Positions 56,449 through 64,000 of a stretch of DNA of 64,000 nt are shown here, in pieces; the stretch's first letter is position 1; each line of letters begins with the position of its first letter. The position numbers were made by a program, and so were the translations under genes. The notes beneath the pieces are model-generated. The model searched no databases. It was given only the letters and a program-made list of their open reading frames with translations, and was not told where the DNA came from. Origin of the DNA: Magnetococcus sp. PR-3 (GTDB lineage Bacteria; Pseudomonadota; Magnetococcia; Magnetococcales; Magnetococcaceae); the NCBI RefSeq assembly GCF_036689865.1, contig NZ_JBAHUQ010000018.1:48760-112759 (forward strand), in the 5' to 3' direction.

Positions 56449-57570
56449 ATGGAGTTCATGGCATCCATGTCGCAGCTTTCCTCTTTCTCCGAACAGGGCT
56501 TTTTTTTAAAAAGCCTGCACCAGCAAGTGGTGGTTTTGGTGCTGCTGGAGCCCCTTGATGATAGCGCGTGGCAGCAACTGGATGCCAGTATGCAGCATTT
56601 ACAGTCAGGGGGGGTGCGCCTGCTTGTACTTGCTGCTCAGCAGATGATTCCGCATGAGCTGGAAAAAAAAGGGGCAAAGCTTGAACTGGGTGAGCAAGCA
56701 CTCTACGCTCCTCAACATCGTGCCTGGCCTCTACTCCATCAGCTTTGGCAGGGACAAAAAAGCCGGGTTACGGTGATGTTGGGGGATGCCGATCAGCTTG
56801 GCATGAACCAATTGACAGATTTTCTCTGTCCTCTCCGTCCCAACCGTGTCTTACTGCTTCGCCGTGAAGGGGGCGTGAAAGATCATCAAGGGGGGTGGAT
56901 TAACTTTGTGTCCTTGGCGCAGTTAAGTGAAATCCGCAGCCAACGCCCAGCCCATGAATATCCGGTATTATCTGCCATTGGTTTGTTGCTAGAAAATGGT
57001 GTGCACTCCGTTAGCCTTTGTAAACCGGAAAACCTTGAACGCGAGCTGCTTACCTATGAAGGTGCGGGAACCTACTTCTCTACCGACCACTACTGTGGGG
57101 TTGAACGGCTAAGGTTGGATCATTTTTCTGAAGTGGAGTCTCTAATCCGCCGAGGGGAAGGGGAGGGCTTTCTCATGAACCGCCCTGAGGAGCACCTTTT
57201 TACTTTAATGGCAGAAGGGTGGGGGGCGTTTGTTGGGGGGAGTAGTCGTTTGGCTGGGGTGGTGGGGTTGCTGACGGAACCCTATCAGGAGAGTTTTGCA
57301 GGGGAAGTCATTTCTATTTATACCCTAACACGTTATAAAGGTAATGGTGTTGGGGCACGTTTGCTGCAAACTGTAGCGGAACATGCGATTGCGCGATCAT
57401 TAAACTATCTGTTTGCGGCAACCCAAAGTGAGCGGGTGGCTGCTTTTTTTCGACGCAACGGCTTCCGAATGGTAGAGCTGGATGAAATTCCTATGGCTAA
57501 ATGGGAGGGCTATGACCCTTCCCGAAAGGCCTCTGCCTATGGTTTGCGATTGGATCTTAATCCTACCTAA
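56449..57570 (+). CDS. NAGS-like protein with C-terminal GNAT acetyltransferase domain
   Basis: A 373-aa protein. The last 170 residues form a GNAT acetyltransferase domain: RRGEGEGFLMNRPEEHLFTL, GEVISIYTLTRYKGNGVGARLL (acetyl-CoA loop R-x-G-x-G-x-R) and FFRRNGFRMVELDEIP. The junction ELLTYEGAGTYFSTDHY resembles the end of the kinase-like half of N-acetylglutamate synthase (ArgA). The first 200 residues therefore look like a worn-down amino-acid-kinase domain without recognisable catalytic motifs. It may make N-acetylglutamate for arginine synthesis or acetylate another amine. The start could be 56449, 56458 or 56467; none has a well-spaced ribosome site. Confidence 0.75.
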   Translation: MEFMASMSQLSSFSEQGFFLKSLHQQVVVLVLLEPLDDSAWQQLDASMQHLQSGGVRLLVLAAQQMIPHELEKKGAKLELGEQALYAPQHRAWPLLHQLWQGQKSRVTVMLGDADQLGMNQLTDFLCPLRPNRVLLLRREGGVKDHQGGWINFVSLAQLSEIRSQRPAHEYPVLSAIGLLLENGVHSVSLCKPENLERELLTYEGAGTYFSTDHYCGVERLRLDHFSEVESLIRRGEGEGFLMNRPEEHLFTLMAEGWGAFVGGSSRLAGVVGLLTEPYQESFAGEVISIYTLTRYKGNGVGARLLQTVAEHAIARSLNYLFAATQSERVAAFFRRNGFRMVELDEIPMAKWEGYDPSRKASAYGLRLDLNPT

Positions 57571-57620
57571 TCACGGTAGGGCTGCGTGGCTGTTCGGCGC
57601 AGTACTAAGGAGCTTCAACC

Positions 57621-58721
57621 ATGGAAAAAGTGGTCATTGTGGGTGCCGGTGTTATGGGCACCGCGTGTGCCTTTCGTTTGTTGGAACAGGGTTATCAGGT
57701 GACTCTGTTGGAAAAAGCACTACCCGGTGCTGAATCTTCGGCAGCGGCAGCTGGTATTCTTGGTGCACAATCGGAGGTTTCAGGTACAGGGGCTTTTCTA
57801 GAGCTGTGTGTTGCAAGCCGTGGCATGTTCCGCGAGTTTGTTCAGCGTTTAGAAGAGGTCTCGGGTGTTCACTGTGGCTATGAAGATAGTGGGGTCTTGG
57901 AAGTCGCTATGGATCCTGCAGAAGGGCGGTTGGCTGCAGGCCGTGCCGAATGGATGATGGATCGGGATTTAAGGGTTGAAATCCTAGACCGGGATGATGC
58001 CCGCAAGCTGGAACCCGCACTGAGTGACCAGATCATCGGTGCAAACTACTATCCAGATGATCACCAGGTTGAACCCGTCGCGCTCTCACGCTCTTTGGCT
58101 GCCGCGGTTTCCCGTCTGGGTGGTACATTCCGATCTGGCGTTCAGGTGACGGGGTTGCAGTTACAAGGGGAGCGGGTGGTTGGTGTCTGTGCGGCTGATG
58201 AAGTGATCCATGGTGATCATGTCATCATCGCTGGGGGCGCATGGAGTAGCTTGATCAAGGGGCTACCCCCCTTACGAACCCATGTTAAACCCATGTCTGG
58301 TCAGATCTTACAGGTGGAAATGCGCCCCCCCTCTTTCCGTCATGTGGTCTATGGCTACAAAGGCTATATTGTACCGCGGGCAGATGGTCGTGTGGTGATG
58401 GGGTCAACACTAGAGGACCGTGGGTTTGATAAGGCGGTGACCACAGAAGGGCTGCAGCGTATTACCAATATGGCACTGGAGATGGTCCCCGGGTTATCTC
58501 AAGCACGCATGACCGATGCCTGGGCAGGCTTAAGACCGGCAACAGGTGATGGTCAGCCACTGTTGGGGCAGGGACCCTGGCAGGGACTCTATTTTGCAAC
58601 AGGTCACTACAGAAACGGTATTTTAATGACACCTATTACTGCAGAAGTGACCACTCAGTTAATTATGGGAGAGAAACCACCATGGGATTTAGCCCCTTTT
58701 TCTCCACCATTGGTTTCATGA
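57621..58721 (+). CDS. thiO: glycine oxidase ThiO-like FAD enzyme
   Basis: FAD-dependent amine oxidase of 366 aa. The dinucleotide fold is VIVGAGVMGTACAFRLLEQG at 5-24, with VTLLEKA, then SSAAAAGILGAQSE. The middle has DHQVEPVALSRSL. The C-terminal FAD loop is WAGLRPATGDGQPLLG, followed by ATGHYRNGILMTPITA, a strong match to ThiO. ThiO oxidises glycine to iminoglycine for the thiazole of thiamine. No other thiamine gene is next to it, so a related D-amino-acid oxidase role cannot be excluded. AAGGAG precedes the start. The HNH gene follows six bases after the stop. Confidence 0.87.
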   Translation: MEKVVIVGAGVMGTACAFRLLEQGYQVTLLEKALPGAESSAAAAGILGAQSEVSGTGAFLELCVASRGMFREFVQRLEEVSGVHCGYEDSGVLEVAMDPAEGRLAAGRAEWMMDRDLRVEILDRDDARKLEPALSDQIIGANYYPDDHQVEPVALSRSLAAAVSRLGGTFRSGVQVTGLQLQGERVVGVCAADEVIHGDHVIIAGGAWSSLIKGLPPLRTHVKPMSGQILQVEMRPPSFRHVVYGYKGYIVPRADGRVVMGSTLEDRGFDKAVTTEGLQRITNMALEMVPGLSQARMTDAWAGLRPATGDGQPLLGQGPWQGLYFATGHYRNGILMTPITAEVTTQLIMGEKPPWDLAPFSPPLVS

Positions 58722-58727
58722 AAGAAA

Positions 58728-59045
58728 ATGATGGACAACTCTGAACATGATGCTTTGTTTATTCCCGCAGATCCTGACCAGGTCGATCAGGAGCGGCGTA
58801 AAGCCAAAGAGCTAAAGCGTAGTCAATGGTGGAAAAACCAGCTGGGTAAAGGTCTTTGTCTCTACTGTCACCGGCGTTTTCACCCAAAAGAGTTAACCAT
58901 GGATCATATGCAGCCCATTAGTCGGGGCGGGCGTAGTACCAAAGGTAACTGTGTGCCGTGTTGCAGTGAGTGTAATGACAATAAGAAAAACTGGCCTGCA
59001 GAAACATTCCGAGCGTGGGTTGAGGAGATGCAAGCCAAAGCTTGA
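58728..59045 (+). CDS. small HNH endonuclease
   Basis: HNH-family nuclease of 105 aa. LCLYCHRRF gives the first zinc Cys pair; LTMDHMQPISRGG is the HNH core with catalytic His; NCVPCCSECNDNKKN supplies the Asn and the second Cys pair. Many such stand-alone HNH proteins exist and their natural targets are mostly unknown. It is co-directional with thiO (six-base gap) and ends at a two-way terminator. Confidence 0.88.
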   Translation: MMDNSEHDALFIPADPDQVDQERRKAKELKRSQWWKNQLGKGLCLYCHRRFHPKELTMDHMQPISRGGRSTKGNCVPCCSECNDNKKNWPAETFRAWVEEMQAKA

Positions 59046-59062
59046 TGGGATGATTTTAGGTT

Positions 59063-59105
59063 AAAAAAAAGCCGGATGCTGTACAACAGCATCCGGCCTT
59101 TTTCG
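59063..59105. terminator. bidirectional terminator between HNH and chemoreceptor genes
   Basis: GCCGGATGCTGT at 59071-59082 pairs perfectly with its complement at 59086-59097 around a three-base loop. Eight A precede the stem and five T follow it after one wobble pairing base, so it can end both the plus-strand HNH and the minus-strand chemoreceptor transcripts. Confidence 0.93.
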
Positions 59106-59124
59106 TGTGATCAAGAATGATCCC

Positions 59125-61485
59125 TTAATGACTCAGCGCAATGGCCTGTTTGTCCTGATAGACACGGTCTAGCAGTTCAAAGAGCTTGCGACGCACCAGG
59201 TTGAAGTCATCCATTTTACGAAGTGCCGCATCATGATCGTGAACTTCATGGATTAAGGCGACCACCTCACGGGCAAGATCATGTACTTTTAAGTGGACTT
59301 CCCCCAACTCTTGATAGAGGGGTAGCGCACCAAACTTTTCAATACCTTCTGAGTAGTACCACTTACCAAAGGCACATTCGCGACCTGAGGCAACCTGTTC
59401 AGGGCTCATGGCTGTACGGCCGCGGATGACATTTTCAAGTTTCCCTAACCAGCCCAAGTGCGCAAGTTTAATCGCCTCCACATCAAACGGTGTTGGACCA
59501 ACATCCAATCCTTTGGTGGAGTGGTCCAAGCCATGGCTGGTTTCTAAAATAACATCCACCAACATACCAGTCTGGTGGATAGAGCCATTCATCAGGTTAA
59601 CCAGATTCATGGTCTTAATACCGTTTTTCTGTACTTGGGTCGAGGCCGAGAAGATGTTGGTTCCCATCTCTTGAGCCTCTTCAGCCAATGTTTTGGACTC
59701 ATTACCCAAATTCACCAACTGTCCAGCTTCTGCGGTTGCACCGCTGGCAAGGTCTGCAATCTGCTGGGCGCTGCTGGCAGCTTCCTGGCTGGATTCTGCC
59801 ACGCTATAAGCCGCATTGGAAAGCTCTTGAGTATTGGCCGAAACATCGTGGGTAACCCGCGTCACTTCCTCCATGGAGTGGGCAATATCCTGCACCGTAT
59901 GATCCTGCTCACCAACCAGCTCGGTAATATCACGGTTGCCGGAGTGAATGCGGTCAATACTGGCGGATACCCGACGGTTTGCATCAATCGCTTGGCGGGT
60001 GTTGTCTTGGATCTCTTGAATGCTCTGGTAAATCAAATCGGTTGCATCGGCTGTCTGGCTGGCCAAATCCTTAACCTCATTGGCCACAACGGCAAAGCCC
60101 TTACCAGCTTCCCCAGCCCCAGCTGCTTCAATCGAGGCGTTCAATGCCAGCATATTCGTCTGCTCAGCAATATCGTTGATCATCTCGACCACTTTGCCGA
60201 TGGCATTGGCCGATTTGTCCAATTGATCCATCAGCTGAATGGTGTCCTTCGCATCCTGATTGGCTTGTTCAGAATCCTTCTGGGCATCACCGCAACGGCC
60301 AACCACCTGTTTGATCGAGTTGGTCATCTCGTCAACAGAGGTTGCTACCCGCATAATGGTGCCGTTGACCTGCTCCATCCCTTGGTTAATGCCCCCTAGG
60401 TTCATGTTCATTTCGCTGGTCGCTTGGGCGGCCGCAGAGACGTTCATGCTCGCGGTTTCTGCAGAAGATGCGATGGTCTCAATATTATGGGATAGGGTAT
60501 CTGAGGCTTCGGTTACACGCACAAAGTTCTCACTGACCCGGTCAATGTGAAGTTTCAAGGCTACAAAGTCATCATCTACATTGGCGTTACGGCATACCGC
60601 ATCCTGCGTCATGTCGTAGGATTCTTGGGCATCTCGTTCCAGTGTATTCTTAACTTCAATCGACTCTTTAATAACAGCCTGTAGGGTATCCGACTGCAGC
60701 TTGACTTCACGGATCGTGACCCTTAGCTGGTCTGTAAGCTGATTGATTAAAACAGAGACCTCATCCAACTCATCCTTATAGTCAGGGATGTCTAAGTCAC
60801 GGGTAATGTTACCATTGACCATGTTGGACAGAGCATCATGCATATGGCTGATTTTGTTGATCACAAAGTGACGTGTAATCAAGCCAAAACTCAGCGCTAT
60901 AATGGCAATAAACAGGAATGTAAAGCCCACAATGGAACTGGCGCTACCGACCGTACTGTTCAGCTGCTCTGTCGTTGAGCGGGTCATGCTAATGTAGGCT
61001 TGTTCCAGTATCTTAAAGCCATCAACAGCAGGGCGGTCACTAATCTTGACGGTACTGTCGATCTGTTTAGGGCTGGCACCCTTTTTGACCATCTCTGCGA
61101 CGGTATCTACCGCGTGCAGGTACAGTTGTGCAACCGATTGAATATCATTCAGAGCTTTTTTCTCTTGAGGGGTCATGCTGTCCAGTGTTCGATACTGCTT
61201 AACCAGATCCAACACAATGCCCAGATGCTTTTTCGCACCATCATGATGTTTGGCTTTGCCCCGAAGCACGTAGTTTTTAAAGTGGTGGATGCCATTGCCA
61301 TAGCCAAAATGGCTTTTTAGGCGCATAAGCAGAGATTCTCTTTCTGCGACCTGGTCCTGATAGGTCTGCCACATATCAGTAAAGCTATGAATACGTGTCA
61401 TGGAGAGCGTGGTTCCTAGGAGAATGGCAAGAGCCATGATTCCAAGGAAGAGAAAAATCTTCTGGGATATGTTGAGCTTAAGCAT
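59125..61485 (-). CDS. chemoreceptor with helical periplasmic sensor and CZB domain
   Basis: Methyl-accepting chemotaxis protein of 786 aa. Membrane segments at about 10-28 and 183-203 enclose a four-helix-type sensor with the striking stretch [18 protein letters not shown] near 60-77. That stretch is rich in His and aromatics and may bind metal or a ligand. HAMP (about 205-260) and a long coiled coil follow. The tip is [20 protein letters not shown]. The CZB domain at the C terminus shows [22 protein letters not shown] and [11 protein letters not shown]. It is alone on its strand, with a shared terminator downstream. Ligand is unknown; CZB suggests zinc or hypochlorous acid sensing. Confidence 0.9.
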   Translation of the reverse strand: MLKLNISQKIFLFLGIMALAILLGTTLSMTRIHSFTDMWQTYQDQVAERESLLMRLKSHFGYGNGIHHFKNYVLRGKAKHHDGAKKHLGIVLDLVKQYRTLDSMTPQEKKALNDIQSVAQLYLHAVDTVAEMVKKGASPKQIDSTVKISDRPAVDGFKILEQAYISMTRSTTEQLNSTVGSASSIVGFTFLFIAIIALSFGLITRHFVINKISHMHDALSNMVNGNITRDLDIPDYKDELDEVSVLINQLTDQLRVTIREVKLQSDTLQAVIKESIEVKNTLERDAQESYDMTQDAVCRNANVDDDFVALKLHIDRVSENFVRVTEASDTLSHNIETIASSAETASMNVSAAAQATSEMNMNLGGINQGMEQVNGTIMRVATSVDEMTNSIKQVVGRCGDAQKDSEQANQDAKDTIQLMDQLDKSANAIGKVVEMINDIAEQTNMLALNASIEAAGAGEAGKGFAVVANEVKDLASQTADATDLIYQSIQEIQDNTRQAIDANRRVSASIDRIHSGNRDITELVGEQDHTVQDIAHSMEEVTRVTHDVSANTQELSNAAYSVAESSQEAASSAQQIADLASGATAEAGQLVNLGNESKTLAEEAQEMGTNIFSASTQVQKNGIKTMNLVNLMNGSIHQTGMLVDVILETSHGLDHSTKGLDVGPTPFDVEAIKLAHLGWLGKLENVIRGRTAMSPEQVASGRECAFGKWYYSEGIEKFGALPLYQELGEVHLKVHDLAREVVALIHEVHDHDAALRKMDDFNLVRRKLFELLDRVYQDKQAIALSH

Positions 61486-61678
61486 GCAGGTAACCGTTAA
61501 TTAAAAGTAACCAACTGTGGCGCTGTGGCAACACCGGTAGAATGCCATCAGCGAGTAATATGGCATATCAATAAGGTCATAGTGAAGAAAAAAGTACCAA
61601 ATTTGAATGGGATGGATAGCTTTTCCCAGAAAACTTGTAAAGGAAGGTAACACTTAAGAGTCGGTGTTTTATCCGTAT

Positions 61679-61909
61679 TTATACGTACCAACCGCCTTGG
61701 GTGCGGCTGTTAGTCTCTGCTGTGGTTGGCTCTTTTGGGGTGAATTGTAGGCACGGATGCCCCGAAGCGCGTTGTACTTCGACGCTAGGCATCTCCTTGC
61801 CTTTAAACCCCATGGCCGAACATGCCCTTGGGTGTGTTGGATCCCAAGTAATACGGAAGAAACGGCATTTCATGCAATTGACCGCTTTCGGTGTATGTGG
61901 ATTAGCCAT
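61679..61909 (-). CDS. small conserved four-cysteine protein
   Basis: Protein of about 76 aa. NCMKCRFFRITWDPTHPRAC, then GFKGKEMPS and SGHPCLQF, follows a pattern I recall from small conserved proteins in many proteobacteria and Firmicutes. The four cysteines (CxxC, a single C, then C) could bind zinc or an Fe-S cluster. Function is unknown. I start at ATG 61909; a TTG four codons upstream is possible. It is monocistronic. Confidence 0.72.
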   Translation of the reverse strand: MANPHTPKAVNCMKCRFFRITWDPTHPRACSAMGFKGKEMPSVEVQRASGHPCLQFTPKEPTTAETNSRTQGGWYV

Positions 61910-62198
61910 GTGATTTTTCAAGCTCTAAAGGTTAATAGGGGTTCTTATTGTCTTAGACCGTACCGCTAGCATGCTTTGTTCCATCTGTTAAAAAGAATCC
62001 CCTAACATGAGGTTTCCTGCAAGGCGCTTTCTGTTTAAGAGGGAACAGTATAAAAATGACGACAGGGTAAAAAGCGTGTAGCAAGGGGTATAAATGGTCA
62101 AAAGGACATTGTCTCGTTGATATCAGTCATGGTAACAACAGCCATCTATGCAGCGGCGTATTGCCGTTGATCGAACAGCGGTGACGTGGGAGTTTGTT

Positions 62199-62858
62199 AT
62201 GACACTGGCCATTTTTGATCTAGATAATACATTGCTTGGGGGAGACAGCGATCATCTCTGGGGTACCTTTCTGGCTGAAAAGGGGCTGGTCAGCCAAGAG
62301 GCGTATGATCGTAAGAACGACTACTTCTATGAACAGTACAAGCAAGGCACCTTGGATATGCAGGCCTATCTGGATTTTGCGTTGGAGTTCCTTGGCCAAT
62401 ATCCCAAAGCCCAGTTGGATGCATGGCATCAAGAGTATCTCGAGCAGAAGATTAAACCGATCATGCAGCCTAAGGCACAAGCCCTGGTTGATAAGCATCG
62501 TGATCAGGGTCATACCTTAATGATTATCACCGCAACCAACCGTTTTCTTACCACCCCCATCGCCGCACTACTTGGTGTGCCTCATCTGTTGGCAACGGAA
62601 GTTGAGCAGAATGAGCAAGGGAACTTTACAGGGCATAGTTTTGATGTCCCCTGTTTTCAAAGTGGCAAGGTGACTCGGTTGCAGCGTTGGTTGGAAGAGA
62701 ATGGTGCGGATCTTAAAGGAAGCTGGTTCTATAGCGATTCCCTTAATGATATCCCTCTACTGGAGATGGTGGATCATCCCGTTGCCGTAGATCCTGACCC
62801 AACACTGTATAAAGAGGCTCAGCAACGACAGTGGTCGGTTATCTCTTTAAGAGAGTAA
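62199..62858 (+). CDS. HAD-IB phosphatase (SerB-like)
   Basis: HAD-superfamily phosphohydrolase of 219 aa. Motif I is IFDLDNTLLGGDSDHLW, with the two aspartates for nucleophile and acid. Motif II is MIITATNRF, the Lys of motif III lies near FQSGKVTRL, and motif IV is YSDSLNDIPLLEMV. This is the HAD-IB subfamily, which includes phosphoserine phosphatase and histidinol phosphatase-like enzymes. Substrate is not certain; many close relatives have serine- or histidinol-phosphatase activity. GGGAG at 62188-62192 selects ATG 62199 over the upstream in-frame ATG at 62148. Confidence 0.88.
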   Translation: MTLAIFDLDNTLLGGDSDHLWGTFLAEKGLVSQEAYDRKNDYFYEQYKQGTLDMQAYLDFALEFLGQYPKAQLDAWHQEYLEQKIKPIMQPKAQALVDKHRDQGHTLMIITATNRFLTTPIAALLGVPHLLATEVEQNEQGNFTGHSFDVPCFQSGKVTRLQRWLEENGADLKGSWFYSDSLNDIPLLEMVDHPVAVDPDPTLYKEAQQRQWSVISLRE

Positions 62859-62885
62859 CTCTGACCCGCGGTTGCGCCAAACCTA

Positions 62886-63890
62886 CTTCAGTCTGTTCAG
62901 TTTTATATAAAGGGGCGCCCCTCGGGGCTGCCCCTTTAGTTTTGATCCGGTCTATATAAGTGAGGCACCCCTCAGGGAGAATCCTCTTTATATCGTCGCT
63001 CTTATATCAGGGCGCATCCCTTGGGGCGGCCTTGTGGATTTTCTTCGTTCATAATCTAAAGGGTCCTACTTGTCGCCGTTCTTTCTGTCGTTGACCGCCA
63101 TGTCGCTGTTCTCCCCTAGAGCTGTGTATCTGAGTTCGTTCATTCTTAATCTAAAGGTGGCCTCTTGGAGCAGTCCCTCAAACTTTTTGGGCTCTATCCG
63201 TAAGAGGGGAGGGGATAGCAAGGGGGGGGGGGGCAGCCGCATGGTGTCTTCGGTCTTATGTTGTGAATGTATCCCACGATTTATTAGAGGGGTACCTCTC
63301 AAGGGAAGGCCTTTTAGTCGTACTTTTCGCTTTCTATATTCGGGTACATGCCAAGAGAGAAGCCCTCTTGAGTCTGTTCAATCTATTATAAGGGGGGGGA
63401 GTCTAAGGGGGGGCGTTATTGCGATCTTATGTAAGGTGTGAATCCAGAGGGAAGGCTTCCTTCGTGTTGCCGTCTTCCATAGAGCGTGTCCTTCATAAGG
63501 AGAGGCCTTCTTTAGGGTGTGCTTACCAGAAGAGAGCCCCTCCATGGAAAGTTCTTCTTAGTATGTTCAGTCTTATAATAGGGGGGGCACCAAGAGAGTC
63601 TGCTTCTTGAGAGTGTTTGATTTTATGATTAAGGGGGCTCTAAGGGTTGGCCTGTTCGTGTGCCCGCCCTTGTCTAGAGGGTGAATCCCTAGAGGGGCCA
63701 TTATAGTTATGTTGGTTCTTCATTATGGCATGTCGCCCAAAAAGCGCTTCTTAGTATGTTGCTCAAATTTAGAGAGTGCTCATATATAGAGAGGCCTTCT
63801 GAGTCTGTTAGGAGGTACCCGCTAAGGAGAACACCTTCTTAGGTTGGTTCAGGATTTATAGTAAGGGGGGGCTCTTCAAGGTTCGTTACC
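62886..63890. repeat. array of about 20 diverged repeats of about 50 bp
   Basis: About 1 kb is made of strongly diverged tandem units. Each roughly reads: a TCTGTTCAG-type start, TCTTATAATA, a G run of four to eight, a short CC(C)T...AGGG inverted pair, then GAGAGGCCTTCTT. Clear copies of the start lie near 62891, 63371, 63563 and 63844. Clear copies of the end lie near 63301, 63497, 63790 and 63824. The longest G run is 12 bases at 63222-63233. No ORF is credible, and there are no conserved direct repeats with unique spacers, so it is not CRISPR. Unit number and borders are by eye. Confidence 0.65.
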
Positions 63891-64000
63891 TGACTATTTT
63901 TAATCACCGGTGATGTAAATGTGAGCATCACGAAGTGAGACAATGAGATTTGCATTCGTAAGGCATTGATATATAATGGTATAGCAGAAAAGTTAAAAAT
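63891..64000. other. right-end stretch beyond the repeat array
   Basis: No gene seen. GTGATG and CATCAC pair around ten bases near 63910-63931. The A/T-rich end may be the promoter region of a gene beyond the window. Confidence 0.35.

Noticed and set aside
59575..60399. 274-codon plus-strand ORF
   Set aside because: It lies wholly opposite the chemoreceptor gene at 59125-61485, whose coding signature is strong; its protein has no family features. It is a shadow of that gene.
63066..63441. Short ORFs inside the repeat array (both strands)
   Set aside because: They follow the repeat units and the G runs, lack ribosome sites and resemble no family.
62886..63890. CRISPR array
   Set aside because: The units are strongly diverged over their whole length; there is no invariant repeat with unique spacers and no cas gene in the window.
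63940..63965. Possible Fur box (AATGAGATTTGCATT)
   Set aside because: Only a short partial match to an inverted AATG...CATT pattern, with no gene in view to regulate.

Overview
The window looks like chromosomal DNA of a free-living, motile, Gram-negative proteobacterium living near oxic-anoxic gradients. The signs are many Sec-exported periplasmic binding proteins, c-type haem motifs, three chemoreceptors, a superoxide reductase, an OxyR-type regulator and a very high density of sensor kinases. The gene set reminds me of the magnetotactic cocci (Magnetococcus and relatives), but that is inference: there is no rRNA, tRNA or magnetosome gene here to confirm it. I see no phage, transposon, CRISPR array or tRNA.

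Layout. 0-8.6 kb: an alpha/beta hydrolase; a minus-strand group (DUF3179 protein, ModA-like binding protein, histidine kinase, radical SAM enzyme); then a plus-strand group of DHH phosphoesterase, small unknown protein and OxyR. 8.6-9.6 kb: no gene seen. 9.6-23.4 kb: a FIST protein with a large hybrid kinase, a haem-c/CZB chemoreceptor, and two further hybrid kinases (MASE1 type and multi-PAS type). 23.4-24.8 kb: superoxide reductase behind two palindromes, and a cold-shock protein. 24.8-26.6 kb: a PhnD-like binding domain fused to a histidine kinase. 27.4-36.0 kb: a plus-strand run of di-haem cytochrome c peroxidase, hybrid kinase, REC/HD-GYP protein and hybrid kinase. 36.2-36.8 kb: a small membrane protein. 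43.4-36.8 kb, minus strand: two solute-binding proteins, a TorS-like kinase and a REC-GGDEF protein. 46.8-43.5 kb, minus strand: hisB, hisH and a Septu-like ptuA/ptuB pair. 46.9-54.2 kb: AmpG-like transporter, M16C peptidase and a chemoreceptor with CZB and hemerythrin domains. 54.7-62.9 kb: ABC-class ATPase, NAGS-like acetyltransferase, ThiO-like oxidase, HNH nuclease, a third CZB chemoreceptor, a small four-cysteine protein and a HAD phosphatase. 62.9-63.9 kb: a non-coding array of strongly diverged repeats of about 50 bp.

How it works together. There are eight histidine kinases, five of them hybrid. Two outputs are c-di-GMP enzymes (one HD-GYP, one GGDEF), and three chemoreceptors carry C-terminal CZB domains. 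Three of the kinases are fused to, or apparently co-transcribed with, periplasmic binding proteins that have no transporter permease nearby. I infer that these binding proteins mainly sense ligands. The haem and hemerythrin receptors, the peroxidase next to a kinase, OxyR and superoxide reductase suggest that oxygen and redox state are major inputs to behaviour and c-di-GMP. The best candidates for something new are the four-gene binding-protein/TorS-like/GGDEF module, the peroxidase-kinase-HD-GYP run, the Septu-like pair behind hisBH and the repeat array near the right end.
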